Assembly: GCA_000961655.1 (NCBI GenBank)
Contig: LADR01000089.1
Span: 19,119-83,118 of the forward strand
Reading direction: 5' to 3'
Length of the DNA stretch: 64,000 nucleotides
Source: Desulfatitalea sp. BRH_c12
Lineage (GTDB): Bacteria > Desulfobacterota > Desulfobacteria > Desulfobacterales > Desulfosarcinaceae
How positions within the stretch are numbered: the first letter of the stretch is position 1; every line of letters begins with the position of its first letter. The notes beneath the pieces are model-generated. The model did not search any database and was not told the origin of the DNA. It worked only from the letters and a program-made list of their open reading frames with translations. Shown piece after piece: positions 35,701 to 43,725 of the stretch. The position numbers and the translations under genes were made by a program.

Positions 35701-38700
35701 CGCTTCTGCACCCATGGAGCAGCTTGGCCGTCACTGGTTCAAGAACGAGCAGCCGACCACCGGCCGGTCGCAGACCCTATCGATTCTGGCCCATTCGCCG
35801 GAGGAACTGCGCGGCTATCTTGCTCAAGCGCAACGGGTCGTTCAGGATGCGCAAACCCATCCGATGGCCGCTCGCGGCGGGGTGTGTTACCTGCCTGCCA
35901 TCGCGCAGCAAAAAGGCCGCCTGGCCTTCGTTTTTCCCGGCTCGGGCAACCACTACGTGGGTATGGGCCGAACGTTGGGCGCCCATTGGCCCGAAATCTT
36001 GAGGGACATGGACGGCAGCACCGCCCGGCTCAAGGCGCAGATGCTGCCGCATTTGTACGATCCCTGGCGCAGCAATTGGTGTCCCGGTTGGCCGACCGAG
36101 AGCTACCAGGCACTGGTTGCCGATCCATTGCACCCCATTTTCGGCCAGGTGGTGTTTGGATCCCAGATGGGCGGTCTGTTGCGCGGCTTTCAGCTGCAGC
36201 CCGATGCTGTGATCGGGTATAGCCTGGGAGAGTCGGCCGGACTTTTCGCACTCGGCGCCTGGATCGATCACGGCCAGATGCTCGCGCGTCTGGCGGCCTC
36301 CGATCTTTTTAAAACCGAATTGTGCGGACCGCTGCTTTCTCTCAAACGCGCCTGGGGGCTCGCTGCCGATCAAGAGGTGCACTGGGTGGCCGCCGTGGTC
36401 AACCGGCCGGCCGAACAAGTCGATCGGGCCATCGCGCACGCTCAGCATGTCCGCCGGCTCATCATCAACACGCCCAATGAATGCGTCATCGGCGGAATTG
36501 CGGACGCGGTCGCCAAGGTCATTGCCGCACTGGGCTGCGAGGCCCTCTATTTGGACGGCGTGGTCACGGTGCATTGCGATGCGGCGCAACCGGTGGCGCA
36601 GGCCTACAAGGACTTGCATCGGTTTGCGACCCACGCTGTTCCCGGCGTTCAGTTTTACAGTTGCGCGCGCGGCGAATCCTATGCGCTGACCTCCGAAAGC
36701 GCGGCCGATTCGATTCTGCGCCAGGCCCTGCACGGTTTCGATTTTCCGCGCACCATTGGGCAGGCGTACACGGACGGGGTCCGCGTGTTTGTCGAGGTGG
36801 GCCCGCAATCTTCGTGCACGCGCATGATCCGGCAGATTCTGGGCGATCGGCCCCATCTGGCAGTCGCAGCCAATGTGCGCGGCGAAGATGAGTGCCTGAC
36901 GCTGCTCAAATGCCTGGGAACCGTGGCGGCTGCCGGGATGGATGTGGACATGGCCCTATTGTATGACTATGCGCAGGGTCCAGGGTCGCGCCGGGGTTCG
37001 GCGCCGGCAGAGGCAAACCGCAAGACGATCCGTGTCAAAGTGGGCGGCCGGCCGCTGCAATTGCCGCCGCTGCCCATCGAAAAAAACGATCCGCAACTGT
37101 CGACAACCGGCCCTGCCCCGGTATCGCCGCAGCCGGCGGATATGGCTGACATCGCGCCCATGCCTGCTGCGCCACCGCCATCGAATGCCGCTCCCTCGGC
37201 GGTTTCCGAGTTTCAGTCCCTGCTGGCCACCTTCGATGCCAATGTGGCGGCCACAGCACAGGTTCACGAACAATTTCTGGATCTTTCCCAGGAGATGACC
37301 CGGCGGTTCGCGGAAACGTTCCAGTTGCAAAACCATTTGATCGGGGTGATAGCCGACCTGGGTGGCGGGACTATCTCGGCCCCTTCCGAACCGGTGGCCT
37401 TTACCCGCGAACAGTGCATGGAATTCGCGGTCGGGTCGGTCGGCAAGGTGCTCGGCCCCGCATTCGATGTGATCGACACCTATAAGTGCAGGGTGCGCCT
37501 GCCCGATGAGCCTTTGATGCTGGTCGATCGCATCATGCTGGTGGAAGGCGAAAAAGGGGCTCTCGGGCCGGGGCGTCTGGTCACCGAACATGACGTGCTG
37601 CCCGGTGCCTGGTACCTGGACGGCGGTCGTGCGCCGGTATGCATTTCCGTGGAGGCCGGCCAGGCCGATCTTTTTCTGAGCAGCTATCTGGGCATCGACC
37701 ACCAGGTCAAGGGCGAACGCGCCTATCGGCTGCTCGACGCCAAAATTCAATTTCATCGCGGGCTGCCCCGCGCCGGCGAAACGATCCGCTACGATATCCA
37801 TATCGATAAGTTCGTCAAGCAGGGCGCCACATACCTTTTCTTTTTCCGTTTCGAAGGCCATATCGACGGGCAGCATCTGATCACCATGACCGAGGGCTGC
37901 GCCGGCTTTTTCACCGAACAGGAGGTGGCCAACTCCGGCGGCATCATCCTGACCGACGAAGATCGTGCACCCGCGACGGCCATCGGCGGAAAGCCATTTT
38001 TTCCGATCTTGCCATTGCCTGACAGGGAAACATTTCACGACGCTCAGATCGAAGCCCTGCGCAGCGGCGATGCCGCCGCCTGTTTCGGTCCGGATTTCGC
38101 TGGGGTAACCCTGCCCGATTCTTTGTGCCTGCCCCAAGGGCGCATGCGCCTGATCGACCGCATCGTGGCTTGCGATCCTGCCGGCGGCCGCTGGGGCAAA
38201 GGGCTCATCAAAGCCGAAGCCGATATCCAACCGGATGCCTGGTTTTTGACCTGCCATTTTGTGGATGACAAGGTCATGCCGGGGACGCTGATGTACGAGT
38301 GCTGCGCCCATACCCTGCGCGTGCTGCTGTCGCGCCTGGGGTGGGTCACCGACAGCAGCGCGGTCGCTTACGAACCGGTGCCGGAGGTGCCCTGCCGCTT
38401 AAAGTGCCGCGGGCCGGTGACGCCGCAGACACGCCACGTGCATTACGTGGTGGAGATCAAGGAAATGGGCTATCGTCCCGAACCGTACGTCCTGGCCGAC
38501 GCCCACATGTATGCCGACGGCGACTATATCGTGTTCTTCAAAGATATGTCGCTGCAGATGACCGGTTTGAGCCAAGCGGGCATCGAAGATTTCTGGCGCC
38601 GCCGCGGACAGTCAAATCGACTGTCGACGCCCGCACAACCGCCGGTTTTGGCTGCAATCGGCCCAAAGCCCCCCCTGTTCACGCGCGCGCATATTCTGGA

Positions 38701-39805
38701 ATTTGCCCAGGGCCGCCCCTCCAAGGCCTTTGGGGAACCATACGCCCCGTTCGACGACCAGCGTCGCATTGCCCGTTTACCCGCCCCGCCCTATTGCTTC
38801 ATGGATCGTGTGACGGCCATCGAGCCGGAACCGTGGGTGGTCAAAGCGGACGGTTGGATCGAGGCCCAGTATGATATGCGGGCCGATGACTGGTATTTTA
38901 CGGCTGACCGCAGCGGCGTGATGCCCTTTTGTATCCTGCTGGAAATCGCCTTGCAGCCCTGCGGCTGGCTGGCGGCCTATGTCGGCTCCGCCTTGCGTAG
39001 CCGCCAGGATCTGAAATTCCGCAATCTGGGGGGCCGGGCCACACTTTACGAAAACCTGCTGCCTGCCGACCGGACGCTGACCATGCGGGCACGCATCTCC
39101 AAAGTATCGGAGGCGGCCGACATGATCATTGAAAATTTCGACTTCGAAGTCCACGACGGGGACAAGCCGGTATACAGCGGCACGACCTATTTCGGATTTT
39201 TCACGGCGCAGGCGCTCGCTCAGCAAGTGGGACTGCGCGAGGCGGTCTATCGGCCCGATGAGGACACCCATCAGGCTGACATCGTTGCACGGCTGGCTGA
39301 CGAAGCCCCCTTGGTGCCGGACGATGTTCAGCCGGGCACTATTGGTCAGCCCCAGGGGTTGGTGATGCCGGCCAAGGCGTTGCGCATGATCGACAGCATC
39401 GACCTTTTCCAGGCCACTGGCGGGCCGCAAGGCTTGGGCTATGTGCGCGGCCGCAAACAGGTGGACCCATCCGAGTGGTTTTTCAAGGCCCATTTTTACC
39501 AGGATCCGGTCTGTCCCGGCTCTCTGGGGGTCGAGTCTTTCCTGCAGCTGATCAAATACGCCGCCATGCAACGTTGGCCTGAATTGCGGGAATCCCATCG
39601 TTTCGAAATGGCGAGCGGCCAAGCGCATGAATGGCAATACCGCGGACAGGTCGTGCCAACCAACCGCACTGTGACGGTCGAGGCCGTGATCACGCGGGTG
39701 GCCGAAGGTCTCCAACCGCTGATGGTGGCCGATGGGTGGTTGCAGGTGGATGGCCTGTACATCTATAAGATGGTCGGATTCGGGTTGCGGCTGGTTGCTA
39801 TATAA
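32765..39805 (+). CDS. Multidomain PUFA/polyketide-type synthase: KS-CLF-AT-DH-DH (PfaB/PfaC-like fusion)
   Basis: 2346 residues. KS: Cys193 (DAACASS), His327 (CHGAGT), His366 (GHLLTAAG). Second KS-like domain: Glu673 replaces the Cys (SEEEASG), with HGSA at 804, so a chain-length factor. AT: starts near 1053, Ser1153 in GYSLGES, His1270. A Pro/Ala linker covers about 1428-1483. Four hotdog repeats start near 1579, 1789, 2005 and 2201. Repeats two and four keep the FabA-type motif (CHFVDDKVMPGTLMYE, His1831; AHFYQDPVCPGSLGVE, His2243), while repeats one and three are pseudo-hotdogs. This equals PfaC with a PfaB-like AT inserted, or Schizochytrium subunits B and C joined without ER. No ACP (DSL/DSI), KR or ER is visible. 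oleABCD follow. Start 32765 or 32771; no clear ribosome-binding site. Confidence 0.9.
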   Translation: MCMQKEVPIAIVSMAGVFPRATGIEQFWRNIVDKVDATEVVPTHRWCGPLDWVYDRAPAPDKAYSKRACLIDGFRFDGSDMAIDPAEVAGLDPLYQWVLYATGDALRHCDVSKVDKKRVGAILAAIALPTRSSSALASKLFGAQLLGSLLPAQNAPAISAIESLRDRVVARPASLVCSAFGLGGTAYTLDAACASSLYALKLACDELRGGRADAMITGGVSAADCLYTQIGFSQLRALSPSGRCAPFDRTADGLVVGEGAGILVLKRLDDALRDQDTIYGVIRGIGLSNDMRGNLLAPESDGQLRAMRAAYSEAGWQPWDVDYIECHGAGTLVGDATELKSLRTLWQAADSAHRCAIGSVKSMIGHLLTAAGAAGLIKTLLGLQRHILPPSLKFERPAEGSPLIDSPFAVQTTAAPWLPKDASAPRRAAVSAFGFGGINGHVLIEEWPRPSDGSACQKVPTVAVTHTRATERRSDAIAIVGMDLCLGSLQSVQAFQQAVFAGHSALRAVPAERWKAPGTMRELFGTAAAIGGFMQEIVVAIGEFQIPPGEIADILPQQLLMLKTAAGAIHDAGLPLREPRARMGAIIGIGFDYEATNFHLRWVLPQLLEEWRRHYGWTVAAEKLEQWLERAKDACGPPLTPSRTLGALGGIVASRIAREFRLGGPSFVVSEEEASGLRAVEIAMRMLRSRQTDAMLVGAVDLAGDERNLATLLARGDVSPSGMVRPFDHNADGTLPGEGAVALVLKRLEDAQADGDRIYAVIRGVGSARGNDAPALPAAYRESLAHALDDARISADTVTLVETHGSAIVSEDAVEAEALTSFMRNAGGRAPEHAVSISALKPLVGHTGATSGLASLAKTSLCLFHHLLPAMPHFDTAGQRQLQEGPFHFPRQTTYWAGNREEGARTAVVAAMTGDGNCMHAVLAQSDAAGSTPTGPVLNQRRRPMGPLPYALFVVKGDSKEDLMAGLRRVEQLASTCDHASAPMEQLGRHWFKNEQPTTGRSQTLSILAHSPEELRGYLAQAQRVVQDAQTHPMAARGGVCYLPAIAQQKGRLAFVFPGSGNHYVGMGRTLGAHWPEILRDMDGSTARLKAQMLPHLYDPWRSNWCPGWPTESYQALVADPLHPIFGQVVFGSQMGGLLRGFQLQPDAVIGYSLGESAGLFALGAWIDHGQMLARLAASDLFKTELCGPLLSLKRAWGLAADQEVHWVAAVVNRPAEQVDRAIAHAQHVRRLIINTPNECVIGGIADAVAKVIAALGCEALYLDGVVTVHCDAAQPVAQAYKDLHRFATHAVPGVQFYSCARGESYALTSESAADSILRQALHGFDFPRTIGQAYTDGVRVFVEVGPQSSCTRMIRQILGDRPHLAVAANVRGEDECLTLLKCLGTVAAAGMDVDMALLYDYAQGPGSRRGSAPAEANRKTIRVKVGGRPLQLPPLPIEKNDPQLSTTGPAPVSPQPADMADIAPMPAAPPPSNAAPSAVSEFQSLLATFDANVAATAQVHEQFLDLSQEMTRRFAETFQLQNHLIGVIADLGGGTISAPSEPVAFTREQCMEFAVGSVGKVLGPAFDVIDTYKCRVRLPDEPLMLVDRIMLVEGEKGALGPGRLVTEHDVLPGAWYLDGGRAPVCISVEAGQADLFLSSYLGIDHQVKGERAYRLLDAKIQFHRGLPRAGETIRYDIHIDKFVKQGATYLFFFRFEGHIDGQHLITMTEGCAGFFTEQEVANSGGIILTDEDRAPATAIGGKPFFPILPLPDRETFHDAQIEALRSGDAAACFGPDFAGVTLPDSLCLPQGRMRLIDRIVACDPAGGRWGKGLIKAEADIQPDAWFLTCHFVDDKVMPGTLMYECCAHTLRVLLSRLGWVTDSSAVAYEPVPEVPCRLKCRGPVTPQTRHVHYVVEIKEMGYRPEPYVLADAHMYADGDYIVFFKDMSLQMTGLSQAGIEDFWRRRGQSNRLSTPAQPPVLAAIGPKPPLFTRAHILEFAQGRPSKAFGEPYAPFDDQRRIARLPAPPYCFMDRVTAIEPEPWVVKADGWIEAQYDMRADDWYFTADRSGVMPFCILLEIALQPCGWLAAYVGSALRSRQDLKFRNLGGRATLYENLLPADRTLTMRARISKVSEAADMIIENFDFEVHDGDKPVYSGTTYFGFFTAQALAQQVGLREAVYRPDEDTHQADIVARLADEAPLVPDDVQPGTIGQPQGLVMPAKALRMIDSIDLFQATGGPQGLGYVRGRKQVDPSEWFFKAHFYQDPVCPGSLGVESFLQLIKYAAMQRWPELRESHRFEMASGQAHEWQYRGQVVPTNRTVTVEAVITRVAEGLQPLMVADGWLQVDGLYIYKMVGFGLRLVAI

Positions 39806-39869
39806 AATGATAGCATGGTTTTAGCACCCATTTGAATTAGTTACGCATTCCGCTCCAGGGATTATGGGC

Positions 39870-39933
39870 GAAGTGTTAAGTGTAAAGGGAGGCATTCTGT
39901 CGATTTGACATGCTCACCCCCCATGTTGCACGC
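39870..39933 (+). repeat. Dispersed intergenic repeat, copy B
   Basis: Matches the reverse complement of 7028-7108 in four blocks in the same order, lacking the 14-base internal duplication of copy A. It starts 64 bases after the synthase stop. Its end joins a short hairpin (tgcacg / cgtgca, 39927-39944) followed by tgtttt, which might act as a weak terminator for the synthase gene. Confidence 0.72.
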
Positions 39934-39984
39934 TTTTACGTGCATGTTTTGTTAAAGGTTTTAAGAATTACAACGTAACCTTCT

Positions 39985-40009
39985 TATGACACCCTATACC
40001 TGTGTCATA
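39985..40009. promoter_or_regulatory. Palindrome upstream of oleA, candidate operator
   Basis: tatgacac (39985-39992) and gtgtcata (40002-40009) are perfect inverted arms around a 9-base spacer, 56 bases before the oleA ATG. Spacing and symmetry are typical of TetR- or GntR-type operators. This would allow the ole genes to be controlled separately from the upstream synthase. Confidence 0.45.
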
Positions 40010-40065
40010 CTGGAGTGACGTGCATAACCAGATTACACCATTAATTGAGTTGATTGGAATCAGGA

Positions 40066-41106
40066 ATGCGTTACACGAAGGTTCGTATTGCCGGGTTCGG
40101 CTACGAGTTGGCACCCAATGTCGTTACCACGGAAGATTTGGAGAAACGTCTTGCACCGGTCTATGAAAAGCTGCATCTGCAGCCCGGGCAACTCCAGGTG
40201 CTCACAGGCATCGAGGAACGCCGTTTCTGGGATCCGGACGCACGCCTGTCCGAAGGCGCTGTGCGGGCCGGGCAAAAAGCGTTGACCGCGGCCGCCATCG
40301 CGCCGCAAGATATCGGCATGCTGATTTATGGCGGGGTGTGCCGCGAGAACCTGGAGCCGGCGACCGCCTGTGCCGTGGCCAACGGGTTGCGCCTGGGCGG
40401 CGGCGCACAGATATACGACGTGTCCAATGCCTGTCTGGGGGTGCTCAACGGCATGGTGCAGATCGCCAATGCCATTGAACTGGGCCAGATCGGCGCCGGA
40501 ATGGTCGTGTCGTGCGAGTCGTCCCGCCAAATTGTCGACATGACCATCGACCGTCTGCTGAAAACGGGCAGCATGGAAGTTTTCAAAGAGACGATCGCCA
40601 CACTGACGGGCGGCTCGGGTGCCGTGGCGGTCGTGTTGTGTGACGCCTCAGATCCGGCACAAGGTCGCCGGTTGCTGGGCGGGGTGGCACGCAGCGCCAC
40701 GCAGCATCACGGCTTATGCACCTGGGGACCGGACACTGGCATACCGGCAAGCCTGCCTCTGGTGATGCGGACCGATTCGGTGGGCGTTCTCAAGCACGGG
40801 GTGACGTTGGGCCTTGAAACCTACCGGGCGTTCCGGCAAGTACTGGGCTGGTCCGACGACCAGCCCGACAAGGTGATTTGCCATCAAGTCGGCTCGGCCC
40901 ATCAGCGCACGATTCTGGATGCCATTCGCATCGACCCATCCAAGGATTACACAACCTTCCGCTATCTCGGCAATATCGGAACCGTATCGCTGCCGATAAC
41001 GGCCGCCATCGCCGACGAGCGACAGTTCCTGCAGCCTGGCGACCTGGTGGGCTTTTTGGGTATCGGCAGCGGTCTGAACTGCATGATGCTGGGGATTCGA
41101 TGGTAA
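40066..41106 (+). CDS. oleA: OleA-like thiolase, head-to-head acyl condensation
   Basis: 346 residues from ATG 40066 (GGAA six bases upstream; a TTG at 40054 is a weaker choice). A KAS III/thiolase-fold protein with Cys123 (SNACLG), His273 (ICHQVG) and Asn303 (YLGNIG) as the catalytic triad. In OleA these residues condense two fatty acyl-CoA molecules to a 2-alkyl-3-keto acid, the first step of long-chain olefin synthesis. Identification as OleA and not FabH rests on its three downstream partners oleB, oleC and oleD in order. FabH-like beta-keto synthase is the alternative. The last seven bases overlap the oleB start. Confidence 0.88.
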   Translation: MRYTKVRIAGFGYELAPNVVTTEDLEKRLAPVYEKLHLQPGQLQVLTGIEERRFWDPDARLSEGAVRAGQKALTAAAIAPQDIGMLIYGGVCRENLEPATACAVANGLRLGGGAQIYDVSNACLGVLNGMVQIANAIELGQIGAGMVVSCESSRQIVDMTIDRLLKTGSMEVFKETIATLTGGSGAVAVVLCDASDPAQGRRLLGGVARSATQHHGLCTWGPDTGIPASLPLVMRTDSVGVLKHGVTLGLETYRAFRQVLGWSDDQPDKVICHQVGSAHQRTILDAIRIDPSKDYTTFRYLGNIGTVSLPITAAIADERQFLQPGDLVGFLGIGSGLNCMMLGIRW

Positions 41107-42002
41107 TTATGGACACACCTATCCTGAACGATGCCGTGGCCCGTCTCTATCCGTTCACATCCAACTACCTGGCGTTGAACGGATTGCGCTATCACTACCT
41201 GGACGAAGGGTCCGGAGAACCGCTGATCATGCTGCACGGCAATCCGACCTGGTCCTTCTATTTTCGCGCCTTGGTGTCAGCGCTGAAAACAGAGTACCGC
41301 GTTATCGTACCGGATCATATGGGCTGCGGCTTGTCGGACAAGCCCACCTTAGCGCAGTACGATTTCCGCCTGCAAAGGCGTATTGCGGATTTGGGAATGC
41401 TGATCGATCACCTGAAAATAGATCGCCCGATCACGATCATCGCACATGATTGGGGCGGAATGATCGGTCTGGGATGGGCGCTGAACAATCTGCAGCGCGT
41501 GGGCCGTCTGGTGTTGATGAACACGGCCGGCTTTTTTCCACCTTCGGGCAAATCGATCCCGCATCGTTTGCGCCTGATCCGCACGCCCAACCCGGTCATG
41601 GAACGTATCGTCCTGCATTTGAATCTTTTCGCCCGCGCGGCCATTTACATGGCTCCCCGCCGCCGGCTGTCGGCCGCGGTCCGGGCCGGCCTGCTCGCGC
41701 CCTACAACACGCCGCACAACCGGTTGGCCACGCTGAAGTTCGTCCAGGATATCCCCTTGAACGAGAAAGATCCCAGCGGGCCGATCGTATCCGCTGTCGA
41801 CCGCAATCTTGCACGGATCACCCAGCGGCCGGTAATGCTGGTCTGGGGGGCCCACGATTTCGTTTTTGATCGCCACTATTTCAATGAATGGCAACGGCGC
41901 GTACCCCACGCCCAGAGCCACTGGCTGCCCGAAGCAGGCCACTATTTGCTCGAAGACGCCCCGCACAAAATCGCCGGCCTGATTCGTGAATTCTTGAAAT
42001 AG
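41100..42002 (+). CDS. oleB: OleB-like alpha/beta hydrolase, beta-lactone decarboxylase
   Basis: 300 residues from ATG 41100, overlapping the oleA stop; ATG 41109 is possible. The fold and active site match haloalkane-dehalogenase-type hydrolases: HGNPTWSF oxyanion segment, nucleophile Asp117 in AHDWGG, and catalytic His281 in AGHYLLED. In the ole pathway, OleB decarboxylates the beta-lactone made by OleC to give the cis-olefin. An Asp nucleophile together with position between oleA and oleC makes this assignment more likely than a dehalogenase or epoxide hydrolase. The protein is soluble; OleBCD form a complex in Xanthomonas. Confidence 0.88.
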   Translation: MVIMDTPILNDAVARLYPFTSNYLALNGLRYHYLDEGSGEPLIMLHGNPTWSFYFRALVSALKTEYRVIVPDHMGCGLSDKPTLAQYDFRLQRRIADLGMLIDHLKIDRPITIIAHDWGGMIGLGWALNNLQRVGRLVLMNTAGFFPPSGKSIPHRLRLIRTPNPVMERIVLHLNLFARAAIYMAPRRRLSAAVRAGLLAPYNTPHNRLATLKFVQDIPLNEKDPSGPIVSAVDRNLARITQRPVMLVWGAHDFVFDRHYFNEWQRRVPHAQSHWLPEAGHYLLEDAPHKIAGLIREFLK

Positions 42003-42030
42003 CATCCAAACGGGTGTTATATGTGCCGCC

Positions 42031-43725
42031 ATGCAATCATTCGATGAAACGATCCCGTTGACCGAAGACGACGCGGCTCAGCCGTTTGTCAATGTGGCCA
42101 TGCGCCTGAAAACCATGGCCAGAATCCAACCCTATCGCCGGGCAGTGGTTTCCCCGGCCGGCCGGGACCGGCATGGACGCGTGGCTTACAGCCATCTTAC
42201 CTTCCGCCAGCTCGACCGCGAGTCCGACTGCTTTGCCCATGGCCTGGAAGCCGCCGGCATCAAGCGCGGCACGCGCACCATCTTGATGGTGCGGCCAAGC
42301 CTGGAATTTTTCGCGCTCACGTACGCCATGTTAAAAGTGGGTGCCGTTTTCGTGATGGTCGACCCCGGCATGGGCGTCGGCCGCATGCTGGCCTGCCTGC
42401 GCGATAGCCGCGCCCAGGCGCTGGTCGGCATCCCGCCGGCGCACGTATTGAGGACTCTTTACCGATCATCGTTCCGTACGGTCAAGACCGCCGTGACTGT
42501 CGGCCGCCGCTGGTTCTGGCGCGGTTTGACCTTGAAAGATGTCCGCCAACTGCCGTGGCAGCCCTACAACGTGGCCAACACCAACAAAGATGAGATGGCC
42601 GCTATTTTATTCACGACCGGCAGCACTGGCGCGGCCAAAGGGGCCATCTACACACATGGCGTCTTCGATGCCCAGGTGCGCCTGATCAAAACGCAGTTCG
42701 GCATCTCTCCGGATGAAATCGATCTGCCCACCTTTCCGCTCTTTGCGCTCTTCGATGTGGCCTTGGGCATGACTGCCGTCATCCCGGATATGGACCCCAC
42801 CCGGCCGGCCCAGGTCAACCCGCAGAAAATCATCGAGGCGGTGCTCAACCAGGGCGTCACCAATATGTTCGCTTCGCCGGCGCTGCTCAACCGCGTGGGC
42901 CGCTACGGAAATACCAACGGGACCAAACTGCCTTCTTTGAAGCGCATTATTTCGGCCGGTGCGCCTGCTGCGCCCGCAACGATTGCGCAATTCGCCGCTC
43001 TGCTCGAAGAGGATGCCGAAATCCACACGGGCTATGGCGCCACCGAAGCCATGCCGGTCTCTTCATTCGGCAGCAAGGAGATTCTTTCCGAAACTGCCGC
43101 GTTGACCGAGCAAGGCTTCGGCATTTGCGTCGGCCGGCCGATCCAAGAACTGGCTGTGAGAATCATCAAAATCTCCGACGCCCCCATCGATGCATGGTCC
43201 GATGCGCTGGTGGTGGCTGACGGCGAAATCGGCGAAATCACCGTCAGCGGCGATATCGTCACCAAAGGCTATTTCCAACGGCCGCTCGATGATGCCATGT
43301 CCAAGATCAGAGACAATGGCCGCATTTGGCACCGTATGGGAGATCTGGGCTGGAAAGACAAGAAGGAACGCATCTGGTTTTGCGGCCGCAAAGGACATCG
43401 GGTGATCACGCCCGAAGGAACGCTGTTTACAATTCCCTGCGAAGCAATTTTCAACAATCATCCGGCGGTGTTCCGCAGCGCCCTGGTCGGAGTGGGCCAA
43501 GCGCCGCGGCAGCGACCGGTGATCTGCATCGAGGTGGAAGCGGATCATCGCCGCGACGACCGTGAACGGTTGACCCGTGATCTGCTTGAAATGGCCAAGC
43601 AAAATATTCTGACCGAGCGGATCGACACCTTCATGTTCCATCCTGGTTTTCCGGTGGATATCCGCCACAACTCAAAAATATTCCGTGAAAAATTAGCGAC
43701 ATGGGCGCAGCGCAGACTTCAATGA
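42031..43725 (+). CDS. oleC: OleC-like AMP-dependent ligase, beta-lactone synthetase
   Basis: 564 residues of the ANL adenylate-forming superfamily. Present are the P-loop FTTGSTGAAKG (194-204), GYGATEAMPVSS, the hinge region MGDLGWKDKKERIWFCGRKG, and a short C-terminal domain ending IRHNSKIFREKL with a conserved Lys. OleC uses ATP to close a beta-hydroxy acid to a beta-lactone. A general fatty acyl-CoA ligase would be the alternative from sequence alone; the gene order oleA-B-C-D decides. It starts 28 bases after oleB, and its stop overlaps the oleD start by four bases. Confidence 0.88.
   Translation: MQSFDETIPLTEDDAAQPFVNVAMRLKTMARIQPYRRAVVSPAGRDRHGRVAYSHLTFRQLDRESDCFAHGLEAAGIKRGTRTILMVRPSLEFFALTYAMLKVGAVFVMVDPGMGVGRMLACLRDSRAQALVGIPPAHVLRTLYRSSFRTVKTAVTVGRRWFWRGLTLKDVRQLPWQPYNVANTNKDEMAAILFTTGSTGAAKGAIYTHGVFDAQVRLIKTQFGISPDEIDLPTFPLFALFDVALGMTAVIPDMDPTRPAQVNPQKIIEAVLNQGVTNMFASPALLNRVGRYGNTNGTKLPSLKRIISAGAPAAPATIAQFAALLEEDAEIHTGYGATEAMPVSSFGSKEILSETAALTEQGFGICVGRPIQELAVRIIKISDAPIDAWSDALVVADGEIGEITVSGDIVTKGYFQRPLDDAMSKIRDNGRIWHRMGDLGWKDKKERIWFCGRKGHRVITPEGTLFTIPCEAIFNNHPAVFRSALVGVGQAPRQRPVICIEVEADHRRDDRERLTRDLLEMAKQNILTERIDTFMFHPGFPVDIRHNSKIFREKLATWAQRRLQ

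Noticed and set aside
37045..37380. ACP domain in the synthase linker
   Set aside because: The stretch is Pro/Ala-rich followed by a helix; no DSL/DSI serine motif or four-helix pattern is seen.
36956..38311. 451-codon minus-strand open frame inside the synthase
   Set aside because: It is opposite the linker and DH region of the synthase, and arises from high GC content.
40066..41106. FabH (KAS III) for fatty-acid initiation
   Set aside because: The triad is shared, but the three following ole genes and the absence of fab neighbours favour OleA.
41100..42002. Haloalkane dehalogenase instead of OleB
   Set aside because: The active site is shared by both, but the position inside oleA-oleB-oleC-oleD makes OleB the better call.
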